The notes beneath the pieces are model-generated. The model was not told the DNA's origin and searched no databases. It saw nothing but the letters and a program-made list of their open reading frames with translations. Positions 18,246 through 27,399 of a stretch of 64,000 nucleotides of DNA are shown one piece after another. This DNA comes from Marinomonas sp. TW1 (GTDB lineage: Bacteria > Pseudomonadota > Gammaproteobacteria > Pseudomonadales > Marinomonadaceae). Both the position numbers and the translations under genes were made by a program. Within the stretch, counting starts at the first letter, position 1, and the number at the start of each line of letters is the position of its first letter. Location of the stretch: the NCBI RefSeq assembly GCF_001625355.1, contig NZ_JSEE01000004.1:124001-188000 (forward strand), written 5' to 3'.

Positions 18246-19105
18246 TTCATTTCACCTTTATGGACTTTCGCTGCGATGTTTAGGTTCAAAGCACCTTGTG
18301 CATTTGGGTATTTCGCTGTCATTGTTTTAATAAATTCTGCACTGTCTTTGCTGTCCATTTTTGCTTGTTGGAAGGCATTGATGTAGTCAAGAGAATACGT
18401 AATGTTATCAGCCGTTAATGCTGTGCCTTTTACCATATGACCAGGAACAACCGTTGTTGGTTTAAGTGCAAGCATTTCTTTCAATTGTGCTTTCCAAGCT
18501 TCTTGAGACTCATCCGATTGGGCATCGGCCATCCACAAGTGCATGTTTCCGAAGATCGCTACGTTACCCAAAATCGCTTTATTTGATGGGATCCAAAGGT
18601 AAGGGCGGTGGGCTAACACACCTTCCGTACCACGAATCTCAATGGTTTGACCATCAATCGTCAAAGTAGATTGAGTGTAAGCGGTAGGGGCGATAGGTGC
18701 GACCGGCGCGTTTGCGCCCATTTGAGGGCCCCAATAAGCCAATTTACCTGCCATTTTTTCTTCAATAACTTTTTTTACTGCAGGCGTTGTAATGATGTCT
18801 GCTTTTGGAAAAATGTTGTGCAGTGTTTCCGCACCGAAGTAATAATCAGGATCTGCTTGGCTAATAAAAATGGTTTTGAGTTCTTTTTTAGAATCCAATA
18901 CTTTAGCGGCAATGCGCAACGCATCTGCTTTAGTAAAGCCGGCATCAATCACCATGGCTTCTGTTTCACCGTATACCAGGGTTGAGTTAACACTAAAGCT
19001 GCTAGGAGCTGCATTATAAACATCGAGTGTTAAAGGTTTATTGTCTGCAGCAAAAGCAGAATGAGCGATAAGAGCAGAAGCCGCCAATGTAATCAATTTT
19101 TTCAT
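18239..19105 (-). CDS. Secreted metallo-beta-lactamase-fold protein with altered metal-binding motif
   Basis: Signal peptide of about 19 residues (MKKLITLAASALIAHSAFA), then an MBL-fold domain. The family motif H-x-H-x-D-H appears as Q-A-D-P-D-Y in FISQADPDYYFG near residue 85, so two or three of the usual metal ligands are replaced, while an H is kept in VVPGHMVKG near residue 222. The position that normally supplies a bridging Asp reads GNVAIFGN. This suggests a subfamily with altered metal content or a non-hydrolytic role. It is in an operon with the DsbA-like gene and divergent from a LysR regulator, which probably controls it. Confidence 0.8.
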   Translation of the reverse strand: MKKLITLAASALIAHSAFAADNKPLTLDVYNAAPSSFSVNSTLVYGETEAMVIDAGFTKADALRIAAKVLDSKKELKTIFISQADPDYYFGAETLHNIFPKADIITTPAVKKVIEEKMAGKLAYWGPQMGANAPVAPIAPTAYTQSTLTIDGQTIEIRGTEGVLAHRPYLWIPSNKAILGNVAIFGNMHLWMADAQSDESQEAWKAQLKEMLALKPTTVVPGHMVKGTALTADNITYSLDYINAFQQAKMDSKDSAEFIKTMTAKYPNAQGALNLNIAAKVHKGEMKW

Positions 19106-19227
19106 GTTGTCTCTCCAAAGAGCTAATGTTTAATTCATGTGGTCATAATAGAGAATTGACGTGCTCGGAAAAATACATAAAAATGAGCATTATTGTTTCT
19201 TAAATCGTTCAAATTGGAAAGTGAGAT

Positions 19228-20127
19228 ATGGACAGAGTGACGGCCGCCAAGGTGTTTATTGATGTTGCGCAATCGCGTAGTTTTTCTCGTACTGCCGATC
19301 GTCTAAATATGTCTCGTCCTATGGTGACACGATATATAGAAGCCATGGAAGACTGGTTGAAGATTCGTCTGTTGCACCGTACTACGCGGAAGATATCACT
19401 GACGAGTGCTGGTGAAGTCTGCCTAAAAGACGTCGTACTGTGGTTAGAGCAAGCAGATAAAATCACTTCCTTGGCAAATACCAGTGATGAGCTATCTGGC
19501 TTGGTGCGAATGACTTCCAGTATGTCATTTGGTTTTTCCCAATTGATGCCAGCAATTCAGAATTTCATGGCACAGCATCCTAAAGTGCATATCGACATCG
19601 ACCTAGAAGACAGCACCGCCGATTTAACCGAGAAAAGCATCGACCTCGCGATACGAATTGCTTCTAATCCAGACCCATCTTTAATTGGTAAGCCCATCGC
19701 ACGGTGTGAATCCGTTCTGGTTGCATCACCTGCCTACCTAGACAAAGCTCAACCAGTATTGGGTGATATTCAGCAACCGCAAGATTTATCGAAGCATGAC
19801 TGCTTGGGCTATAAAAACTTTGAACAACATATTTGGCATTTATCGAAACACGAGCAATTTGAATCGATCACTGTCGATTGTCGCTTAACCATCAATGAAG
19901 CCACTGCGATACTTCACGGTACGCTCAATGGTGTGGGCATTAGTATGTTGCCAACGTATTTAGTGAATCGCTACATCAACGATGGGCGTTTGTGCCATGT
20001 ATTACCCGAGTGGAAACCAAAAGACATGGACATCTACGCTCTGTATTCGTCGAGAAAGCACCTATCACCCAATGTTCGAGCCTTGATTGATCATTTAGAA
20101 CAATACTTTGCTGAGCATCCTTGGTGA
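19228..20127 (+). CDS. LysR-family transcriptional regulator
   Basis: Standard 299-residue LysR protein: N-terminal winged helix-turn-helix (residues ~5-62, SFSRTADRLNMSRPMVTRYI) and a CrgA-like inducer-binding domain with LDLAIRI-type motif (SIDLAIRIASNPDPSLIG near residue 140). The gene is divergent from the MBL-fold/DsbA-like operon with 122 nt between starts, so it is the likely regulator of that pair. Inducer unknown. Confidence 0.87.
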   Translation: MDRVTAAKVFIDVAQSRSFSRTADRLNMSRPMVTRYIEAMEDWLKIRLLHRTTRKISLTSAGEVCLKDVVLWLEQADKITSLANTSDELSGLVRMTSSMSFGFSQLMPAIQNFMAQHPKVHIDIDLEDSTADLTEKSIDLAIRIASNPDPSLIGKPIARCESVLVASPAYLDKAQPVLGDIQQPQDLSKHDCLGYKNFEQHIWHLSKHEQFESITVDCRLTINEATAILHGTLNGVGISMLPTYLVNRYINDGRLCHVLPEWKPKDMDIYALYSSRKHLSPNVRALIDHLEQYFAEHPW

Positions 20128-20277
20128 GTTAGTTTATTCCGTACAAAATGAAGCAATTCAATAATATACATGTGTTTTAAGCTTGGTTATGCTTGAGATA
20201 TTCTAAGATTTGGTAGAAGAAAAGGGTTAGACTAATACTACTTTGGTGTGTATCGGTGAAGGGATTTCGAAAATAAC

Positions 20278-23200
20278 ATGACAAAACTCCAATCCAACTT
20301 TGCTTTTCTCAAAGGTCACAATGACCTTTTGCTCTCCATTGCTCAAGCGGCCGAGAATAATTACCCAGATGATCCGAATACTACACTCGTTAAGTTGCGT
20401 ATTTTTGGCGAATACGTGGCGAATCATCTTGGCACCTTGCTCAATATTGAACCACAAGAAACCCAGTTTAAATTGCTCGAAGAAATTCAACGTAAAACGA
20501 AAATAGATGAAACCATTCTGGATGTGTTTCATAAACTTCGTAGCATTGGCAACCAAGCGGTTCATAAATACCATAATGATTTAAACGACGCCGAAATGTG
20601 CCTGAGGTTGTCGTTTCGTTTAGCGGTTTGGTATTACCGCTTGATTAGCCAAGACAAAGATTTCCCCTCGCCATTATTTCAATTACCCAGTAAGCAAGAT
20701 CAGCAAGCCACTCAACAGGCGTTTCAACAAGAAATAGGCTTACTTAAACAGGCCTTGATGAAAGCCGAGCAAGCCGCTTTGCAAAATGAACATAAAAGCC
20801 AAGCTGAGATCGAAGCGCAGCAAACCGAATTAGCCGAGCTAAAAGGCCGTTTGTCGGTTTTTGAAAGTACCAAGCAAGAAACCCAAGCCCAAAGCGACGC
20901 ACGCATTGCCGCCTTAGAAGCTCAGCTGAAAGCCAAAGAAAATGAATTAGCGACACTCAGCGAGCCAGAACGAAACACTTTCCACAAGGTGACAGCAACG
21001 CAAGCCAGCCAAAACAAGCTCAATTTGGATGAACAAGAAACCCGCTATTTGATTGACGAGCAATTACGCCTTGCAGGTTGGGATGCGGACACCCAACACC
21101 TCAAACACAGCAATGGCACGCGTCCACAAATCGGCCGTAATATGGCGATTGCCGAATGGCCAACGGGCACGGATGAAACGGGTAAGATGGGATTTGCGGA
21201 CTATGTCCTATTCATCGGACTTAATCCAGTTGGCGTGGTGGAAGCCAAGCGTTACAACATCGATGTTGCCAGCAAACTCAACGAAGCCTACCGCTACAGC
21301 CAAACCTTTGATGTCCTGGCGTACCAAAACGAATTGGCTAAACGCGCTGCCAATGATGATGAGATGATGGCGCAGGTCAGCGAGCTAAGAATTAACCAAT
21401 ATAATGCCACTGGCTATAATATTCCTTTTTGCTTCTCTGCTAATGGGCGTGGTTACAGCGCCGCGGTAAAAAGCAAAAGCGGCATTTGGTATCGGGACAC
21501 GCGATTAGCAACCAACCAGCCGGATGCCTTGCCTCAATGGTTTACCCCAGACGAGTTGCTAAGCAAGCTGGGTCAAAACATTGGCCAATTAAATAACTGG
21601 TTTACCACGCACCCCGATATGAGCGAGCTGGGCTTGCGTTACTATCAAGAAGATGCAGTTCGTGCTGTAGAAAACGCCGTCGTCGCAGGCAATCGTAGTG
21701 CGTTACTTGCCATGGCAACGGGCACAGGCAAAACCCGCACCGCCATCGCCATCATGTTTCGAATGATCCAATCTCAGCGGTTTAAACGTGTGTTGTTCTT
21801 GGTGGATCGCCGTTCCTTGGGCAATCAAGCGGTTGGTTCGTTCGACGACACCCGCATTCAAGGGCAAACCTTTAATAGCATCTTTAACATCAAAGGGCTG
21901 ACCGATCGTTTCCCAGAAGACAGCACCAAAATTCACGTTGCCACCGTGCAATCCTTGGTGAAGCGCGTTTTGCAAAATGACGAATTTATCCCTGTTGGCT
22001 TGTACGACGCCATCATCATAGACGAAGCCCACCGAGGCTATATTCTCGACAAAGAGCAAACCGAAGGCGAGTTGGCATTTCGTGATCAGCGCGATTACAT
22101 TTCCGCCTATCGCCGCGTGATCGACCAATTTGACGCCTTCAAACTGGCGCTGACCGCCACGCCAGCCTTGCATACTACCGAGATATTTGGCCGCCCGATT
22201 TTTAATTATTCTTACCGCACCGCCGTGATTGATGGCTACTTAAATGACTATCAGCCGCCGATTAAAATTAATACCGAGCTCAACACCAAAGGCATTACTT
22301 TTGCTAAAGGCGAGCAAGTTCAACGTCTTGCTGTCACTGGCGATTTACAACTGGATGAACTAGAAGACGAGCAGAACTTCGAGGTCGATCATTTCAACAA
22401 GCAAATCATCGCGCCGAATTTTACCAAGGCCATTTGCCAAGAACTGACCAATTGGCTTGACCCAAACAGCCAGCAGAAAACCCTCATTTTTTGTGTCAAT
22501 AACGAACACGCCGACATGGTGGTTGAAACGTTACGAGACGCCTTTCGACAATCAGGCAACCCGACATACGCCAACTTAGAACACGATGCCATTATCAAGA
22601 TCACGGGCAACGCCGACAAAGACGCTAACAAGGTACAAAGCCTGATCACCCGCTTTGAAAAAGAACGCCTGCCGAACATCGTCGTCACCGTCGACTTATT
22701 AACCACGGGCATCGACATCCGCAGCATTTGCAATCTGGTGTTTTTGCGCAAAGTGCGCAGTCGCATCTTGTACGAGCAAATGAAAGGCCGCGCCACACGT
22801 TTATGTCCCGAAGTCGGCAAAACAAGTTTCCGTATTTTTGACGCCGTTGACGTGTTTGCTACGCTGGAATCCGTCGACACCATGCAAGCCGTTGTGGTGC
22901 GTCCTAACGTCAGCTTGTCGACCTTGGTGGCCGAAATCCGCGACAACAAAACCTACACCGTGATCGAAAGCAACGACAAATCCTTTGCAGACAACAGCCA
23001 CGAGCAACTGGTGTCCAAGCTACAACGAGTGATCACCCAAGCGAATTACCAAAAAGACCGCAGTCGCGAGGTCGAACAGCAAGTGCAACAATTGGATGAA
23101 CGTCTAACAAACGTGGTTGGCTGTGATTTTGCTCAGTTTGCCAACACTCTAAAAAGCCAAGGCGCGAAGCAATCCGCCGAGTATTTTGCCAAGCTACCCA

Positions 23201-23829
23201 GCGTAATCGAGCAAATCGAAGGTTTAAAACGCACGATAAACAGCTTGCGAGATCGCCCGATTTTTACCGATATCGAAGACAAAGTGATTGGCGTGGAAAC
23301 CCTGTATGGCGATTACAACCAGCCTGACGACTTCCTCGATGCTTTTGATCGACTGGTCAAAGACAACGTCAACCAACTGGCGGCGCTCGATGCGGTGGTT
23401 AATCGGCCGCGAGATCTCACCCGTAAAGGGCTGGTGGAATTGCAAGAATGGTTCGATGCCAAGCACTTTGACGAATCCGCTTTGCAAACCGCGTGGAAAC
23501 AGAAAACCAACCAAGACATTGCCGCCAAGCTGGTCGGGCACATTCGCCGTGCTAGTATGAGAAACCCACAACTCTTGCCCTTTGACGTGCGTGTCGATCA
23601 TGCCCTTGAGCGCATAAAAAGCGAAAACGACTGGAACCCAGTGCAAATTAAATGGCTGGATCGTCTCGCCAGTTCGATAAAAGACAAGGTCGTATTGGAC
23701 GACGATGTCTATAAAATCGGCAATTACAAACGCGATGGCGGCAAACGCAAACTGCAAGACGCCTTCGACAACGAGCTGGACGAGATTCTGCAGAAATTTA
23801 ACGAGTATATCTGGGACGAACTGGCTTAG
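20278..23829 (+). CDS. hsdR: Type I restriction enzyme, restriction/translocase subunit
   Basis: Motor and nuclease subunit of a type I restriction-modification complex, cutting unmodified foreign DNA after ATP-driven translocation. The 1183 residues comprise an N-terminal DUF4145-like helical domain (~1-130), a coiled coil (~150-230), the HSDR_N nuclease with D near 306 and EAK near 323 (FADYVLFIGLNPVGVVEAK), a superfamily 2 helicase with Walker A ATGTGKT near 480, DEAH near 582 and LTATP near 624, and an EcoEI-type C-terminal domain. Base composition is visibly more GC-rich than flanking genes, pointing to transfer. Order is R-M-S, with a hairpin between R and M. Confidence 0.95.
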   Translation: MTKLQSNFAFLKGHNDLLLSIAQAAENNYPDDPNTTLVKLRIFGEYVANHLGTLLNIEPQETQFKLLEEIQRKTKIDETILDVFHKLRSIGNQAVHKYHNDLNDAEMCLRLSFRLAVWYYRLISQDKDFPSPLFQLPSKQDQQATQQAFQQEIGLLKQALMKAEQAALQNEHKSQAEIEAQQTELAELKGRLSVFESTKQETQAQSDARIAALEAQLKAKENELATLSEPERNTFHKVTATQASQNKLNLDEQETRYLIDEQLRLAGWDADTQHLKHSNGTRPQIGRNMAIAEWPTGTDETGKMGFADYVLFIGLNPVGVVEAKRYNIDVASKLNEAYRYSQTFDVLAYQNELAKRAANDDEMMAQVSELRINQYNATGYNIPFCFSANGRGYSAAVKSKSGIWYRDTRLATNQPDALPQWFTPDELLSKLGQNIGQLNNWFTTHPDMSELGLRYYQEDAVRAVENAVVAGNRSALLAMATGTGKTRTAIAIMFRMIQSQRFKRVLFLVDRRSLGNQAVGSFDDTRIQGQTFNSIFNIKGLTDRFPEDSTKIHVATVQSLVKRVLQNDEFIPVGLYDAIIIDEAHRGYILDKEQTEGELAFRDQRDYISAYRRVIDQFDAFKLALTATPALHTTEIFGRPIFNYSYRTAVIDGYLNDYQPPIKINTELNTKGITFAKGEQVQRLAVTGDLQLDELEDEQNFEVDHFNKQIIAPNFTKAICQELTNWLDPNSQQKTLIFCVNNEHADMVVETLRDAFRQSGNPTYANLEHDAIIKITGNADKDANKVQSLITRFEKERLPNIVVTVDLLTTGIDIRSICNLVFLRKVRSRILYEQMKGRATRLCPEVGKTSFRIFDAVDVFATLESVDTMQAVVVRPNVSLSTLVAEIRDNKTYTVIESNDKSFADNSHEQLVSKLQRVITQANYQKDRSREVEQQVQQLDERLTNVVGCDFAQFANTLKSQGAKQSAEYFAKLPSVIEQIEGLKRTINSLRDRPIFTDIEDKVIGVETLYGDYNQPDDFLDAFDRLVKDNVNQLAALDAVVNRPRDLTRKGLVELQEWFDAKHFDESALQTAWKQKTNQDIAAKLVGHIRRASMRNPQLLPFDVRVDHALERIKSENDWNPVQIKWLDRLASSIKDKVVLDDDVYKIGNYKRDGGKRKLQDAFDNELDEILQKFNEYIWDELA

Positions 23830-23861
23830 CTCGGTATCATACGCGCCAACTGTCACCCAAT

Positions 23862-23894
23862 GCGCCTTAGCCAACCACCTGCTAGGGCGCTTTT
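23862..23894 (+). terminator. Possible weak terminator between hsdR and hsdM
   Basis: Ten-bp stem GCGCCTTAGC / GCTAGGGCGC with one wobble pair, 9-nt loop, then TTTTACC. It may lower read-through from hsdR into hsdMS, or reflect independent transcription of hsdMS. Confidence 0.45.
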
Positions 23895-23929
23895 ACCTTA
23901 TTTAATTGTGTTATTAATAGAGACATTTT

Positions 23930-25576
23930 ATGAACAACAACGAACTGGTCGCCAAACTCTGGAAACTGTGCGACAACCTTCGCGACGGCGGTGTGTCCTA
24001 CCAAAACTACGTCAACGAACTGGCGTCTTTGCTGTTTCTAAAAATGTGCGAACAAACCGGTCAAGACGAAGACTTATTGCCAGAAGGCTACCGCTGGAAA
24101 GATCTGACCAGCAAAATTGGCATCGAACAACACAGCTTTTACAAAACCTTATTGAACAAACTGGATGGCGATCATCATGCCATCGTGCAAGCCATTTTTT
24201 TAAACGCTACCACAACTATTACTCAACCCGCGCAATTGACCGAATTGATTACCAACATGGACAAGTTGGATTGGTACGACAATGACGGCACAGGCAAAGG
24301 CCGCGACGACTTTGGTGACATGTACGAAGGCTTGTTACAGAAAAACGCCAACGAAACCAAATCCGGCGCTGGGCAATACTTCACGCCGCGCCCGCTGATT
24401 AGCGCCATCGTGGAACTGATGAAACCGCAACCGCGCGAGATCATTCAAGACCCAGCGGCCGGCACGGCGGGCTTCTTGATCGAAGCCGACAAATATATCA
24501 AAGCCCACAGCAACAACTTAGAAGACTTGCCCGATGATATACAGAAATTCCAAATGGAACGCGCTTTTATTGGCCTAGAATTAGTGCCAGAAACTCGCCG
24601 CCTTGCCTTGATGAACTGTTTATTGCACGACATCGAAGGCGACAGCGAACACGGCGCGATTCGTCTAGGCAACACCTTGGGCGCGGATGGTGAAAGTGTG
24701 CCCAAAGCCAATGTGGTCTTGTCTAATCCGCCGTTTGGCAGCGCGTCCAGCAGCAACATTACCCGCAAGTTTGTGCACCCAACGGGCAACAAACAGCTCT
24801 GCTTTATGCAGCACATAGTCGAAACTTTGGAACCCGGTGGCCGTGCGGCGGTGGTGATTCCCGACAACGTATTATTCGAAGGTGGCAAAGGCACCGACAT
24901 TCGCCGCGACCTAATGAACAAGTGCAACCTGCACACCATTTTGCGTTTGCCCACGGGTATTTTTTACGCGGCAGGCGTGAAAACCAACGTACTGTTTTTC
25001 CAAAAAGGCACGCCAGATAATCCCCAGCAAGACACCAACTGTACCCAAGAAACCTGGGTCTACGACATGCGTACCAACATGCAAACTTTTGGTAAACGCC
25101 GCATGTTAACCGATGCCCACTTTGATGGCTTTATCGCGGCCTACGGGGAAGACGCCAATGGCCAATCGCCACGGGAAGAGGGCGTTTTTACTGGGAAAAG
25201 CCAGCAACTGGGTGAAATCGACGGTTTGAGTGAAGAGGAAGGTGTTGACAACGCCCGTTGGCGTAAATTCAGCCGCGACTACATTCGCGAGCAAAAAGGC
25301 GACAGCCTAGACATCGCATGGCTAAAAGACCTAGAAGCCAGCAACTCCGAAAACCTACCCGAGCCAGACATCTTAGCCGGCGAAGCCATGGCCGAACTGA
25401 CCGAAGCCATGGGCGAACTTTACCAACTCATGCAAGCCCTTGGTGCGGATGATGAAGCCGAAGCGCAAAAGCAACTGCTCGAAGCCTCCTTTGGACTGGA
25501 AGAAAAAACCGTCGAACAGAACAAAGCGCAAGGCAATGAAAAAGGCCAAGGCGAATTATTTGGAGGCCAAGCGTGA
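23930..25576 (+). CDS. hsdM: Type I restriction-modification system, N6-adenine methyltransferase subunit
   Basis: Modification subunit that methylates adenine in the target chosen by HsdS. S-adenosylmethionine motif DPAAGTAGF near residue 175 and catalytic NPPFG near residue 267 are intact; the N-terminal helical domain (LASLLFLKMCEQ near residue 30) matches HsdM. Length 548 is usual. The stop codon overlaps the hsdS start (GTGA), so M and S are made together, as expected for the M2S complex. GC-rich like hsdR. Confidence 0.95.
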   Translation: MNNNELVAKLWKLCDNLRDGGVSYQNYVNELASLLFLKMCEQTGQDEDLLPEGYRWKDLTSKIGIEQHSFYKTLLNKLDGDHHAIVQAIFLNATTTITQPAQLTELITNMDKLDWYDNDGTGKGRDDFGDMYEGLLQKNANETKSGAGQYFTPRPLISAIVELMKPQPREIIQDPAAGTAGFLIEADKYIKAHSNNLEDLPDDIQKFQMERAFIGLELVPETRRLALMNCLLHDIEGDSEHGAIRLGNTLGADGESVPKANVVLSNPPFGSASSSNITRKFVHPTGNKQLCFMQHIVETLEPGGRAAVVIPDNVLFEGGKGTDIRRDLMNKCNLHTILRLPTGIFYAAGVKTNVLFFQKGTPDNPQQDTNCTQETWVYDMRTNMQTFGKRRMLTDAHFDGFIAAYGEDANGQSPREEGVFTGKSQQLGEIDGLSEEEGVDNARWRKFSRDYIREQKGDSLDIAWLKDLEASNSENLPEPDILAGEAMAELTEAMGELYQLMQALGADDEAEAQKQLLEASFGLEEKTVEQNKAQGNEKGQGELFGGQA

Positions 25577-27039
25577 GCGAATTGCCGAAAGGGTGGGAGA
25601 GTGACTTATTGGGAAATCTTGTTCACGTTGAGCGAGGCAGCTCTCCTCGCCCAATCAAGGATTTTATTACCGAAGCAGAGGATGGGGTTAATTGGGTAAA
25701 AATCGGTGACATGAAGGAAGGCCAAAAATATGTAACTTCGACAAGAGAGAAAATCACTAAAGCCGGTGCCTTAAAATCTCGGTTTGTAGGTATTGGTGAT
25801 TTTATCCTTTCAAACTCTATGTCTTATGGGCGACCATATATTATGGCAATTGAAGGTTATATCCATGATGGGTGGTTTGCTATTAGACTACCAAATGGCA
25901 TAGACACTAATTACTTCTATTACTTGCTTTCTTCCTCATATATTCAAAATCAGTTTAATCAACTTGCGGTTGGTGGGGTGGTTAAAAATATTAGTGGTGA
26001 TCTGGTTAAGAAAGCTAGTTTACCAATTCCTCCTCTAGCCGAACAAAAACGCATTGTCGAAAAGCTAGATCAAGTTTTGGCGCAGGTGGACACCATCAAA
26101 GCTCGCCTCGACGGCATTCCCGCCATCCTCAAACGCTTCCGCCAATCCGTCCTCGCCGCCGCAGTGAGTGGGAAATTGACGGAAGAGTGGAGGGGGGAGG
26201 ATAAGCTTGCTCAAGTCAGTTTCAATGAGATCAAATTAATAAAAGAAAATTTAATAAAAAATAAAGTTGCTAAAAAAGATTTAGAAGCTAAAGAAGGGCG
26301 TTTGTTACATTCAATGCCTAAAGAATGGTTGTGTGTGAAATTATGCTCTGTCGCTTTAAAAATAACAGATGGTGAGCATAAAACACCAAAGCGAGAAGGT
26401 ACTGGGAACTACTTATTATCAGCTAGAAATGTAAGAGATGGTTATATAGCCTTAGATAATGTTGATTATGTTGGTGATGAAGAGTTTTCAAAGCTAAGAA
26501 AACGCTGTGATCCGAATAAGGGTGATATTTTAATTTCTTGCTCAGGTTCCGTTGGAAGAGTTTGCTTAGTTGATGAGGATGATAAATATGTGATGGTAAG
26601 AAGCGCTGCACTTGTAAGAGGTATAGACGAAATTATATTCAATAAGTTTATGATGTTAGCTCTACAGTCACCAATGCTTCAGAAAAATATTGAAGATAGT
26701 TCTAGGTCTACTGCTCAGTCTAATTTGTTTTTGGGGCCGATAAAAGAACTTGATATTCCACTTCCATCACTCGAAGAACAAACCGAGATCGTCCGTCTGG
26801 TGGATCAATACTTTGCCTTTGCCAACACCATCGAACAGCAAGTGCAAAAAGCCCAACAGCGCGTCGATAAACTCACCCAATCCATCTTAGCCAAAGCCTT
26901 CCGCGGCGAACTCGTACCACAAGATCCAACCGATGAACCCGCCGACGAACTGCTTAAACGCATCGCCGCCGCTCGCGCCGAAAGCGAAGCCCTTGCCAAG
27001 GCCGCGAAGAAGGTTGGCAAAAAGACAGGGAAGAGTTAA
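25573..27039 (+). CDS. hsdS: Type I restriction-modification system, specificity subunit
   Basis: DNA-recognition subunit with two target recognition domains (TRDs). TRD1 covers residues ~1-155, then the conserved helical spacer (LPIPPLAEQKRIVEKLDQVL onwards, ~155-215), TRD2 ~220-395, and the second conserved region (PLPSLEEQTEIVRLVDQYF to the C-terminus). Start is GTG 25573, overlapping the hsdM stop. The TRD segments (about 25.6-26.0 and 26.2-26.75 kb) are strikingly AT-rich with different codon use, while the conserved segments keep the GC-rich character of hsdRM, a sign of TRD exchange by recombination. The two half-sites recognised cannot be predicted by eye. Confidence 0.94.
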   Translation: MSELPKGWESDLLGNLVHVERGSSPRPIKDFITEAEDGVNWVKIGDMKEGQKYVTSTREKITKAGALKSRFVGIGDFILSNSMSYGRPYIMAIEGYIHDGWFAIRLPNGIDTNYFYYLLSSSYIQNQFNQLAVGGVVKNISGDLVKKASLPIPPLAEQKRIVEKLDQVLAQVDTIKARLDGIPAILKRFRQSVLAAAVSGKLTEEWRGEDKLAQVSFNEIKLIKENLIKNKVAKKDLEAKEGRLLHSMPKEWLCVKLCSVALKITDGEHKTPKREGTGNYLLSARNVRDGYIALDNVDYVGDEEFSKLRKRCDPNKGDILISCSGSVGRVCLVDEDDKYVMVRSAALVRGIDEIIFNKFMMLALQSPMLQKNIEDSSRSTAQSNLFLGPIKELDIPLPSLEEQTEIVRLVDQYFAFANTIEQQVQKAQQRVDKLTQSILAKAFRGELVPQDPTDEPADELLKRIAAARAESEALAKAAKKVGKKTGKS

Positions 27040-27046
27040 CCCCCTC

Positions 27047-27082
27047 CCAGCCTCCCCCTTAGCAGGGGGAGGAGCAGGCTGG
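27047..27082. repeat. GC-rich hairpin, REP-like
   Basis: C-rich then G-rich sequence after hsdS: nine-bp stem CCTCCCCCT / AGGGGGAGG (27051-27059, 27064-27072) with alternative outer pairing CCAGCCT / AGGCTGG. There is no T-run. It resembles dispersed intergenic REP-like elements; only this copy is in the window. Confidence 0.4.
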
Positions 27083-27087
27083 TTTGT

Positions 27088-27399
27088 CTAAGTTTGTTTG
27101 GCGTAAATAACCACCCCAGTTTCTCGGATCTGTTTTAACAAGGCTTGGTTGGTGAGGTTGTTTTCATCAATTAAGTCGATCATGTACGGGCTGTTCATAT
27201 CGTCGAGTTCAATACGAAGCGTGGGGATGATGTCTGCTTTTGGTGTTGAAATAGAAAGGTCTATGTCTGAGCCGTTACGAAAATTGCCTGTGGCGCGGGA
27301 GCCGAACAGAGTCACTTTTTCAATGTCTGGATACTTTGAAAAGGTCTCAGACATTTTTTGTAACAAGTTTGTTGGAATGCCGAATTTGGAAAGGGTCAT
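27088..27399 (-). CDS. MNT-type nucleotidyltransferase (MntA/HI0073 family), putative antitoxin
   Basis: Minimal nucleotidyltransferase of 103 residues with the signature G33-S-R-A-T-G and D45-I-D47 (GSDIDLS) plus a third acidic residue near 75 (MIDLID). In MNT/HEPN pairs such proteins inactivate the HEPN partner, in known cases by adding AMP to it. The gene overlaps the upstream HEPN-like gene by 4 nt (ATGA), so the two are coupled. It lies just downstream of and convergent to the type I restriction genes. Confidence 0.87.
   Translation of the reverse strand: MTLSKFGIPTNLLQKMSETFSKYPDIEKVTLFGSRATGNFRNGSDIDLSISTPKADIIPTLRIELDDMNSPYMIDLIDENNLTNQALLKQIRETGVVIYAKQT

Noticed and set aside
18239..19105. 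Reading the MBL-fold gene as a class B beta-lactamase (antibiotic resistance)
   Set aside because: Zinc-ligand residues of true class B enzymes are replaced; only the fold is shared.
22389..22949. 186-codon minus-strand frame inside hsdR
   Set aside because: Antisense shadow with low-complexity serine/arginine-rich translation and no start signal.
23224..23874. 216-codon open frame on the minus strand inside hsdR
   Set aside because: It is a shadow of the GC-rich hsdR frame; no ribosome site, no recognisable domain, and hsdR motifs continue through the region.
27047..27082. Attachment site or terminator behind hsdS
   Set aside because: No integrase gene, no direct repeat partner seen near 20.2 kb, and no T-run; kept only as a REP-like hairpin.
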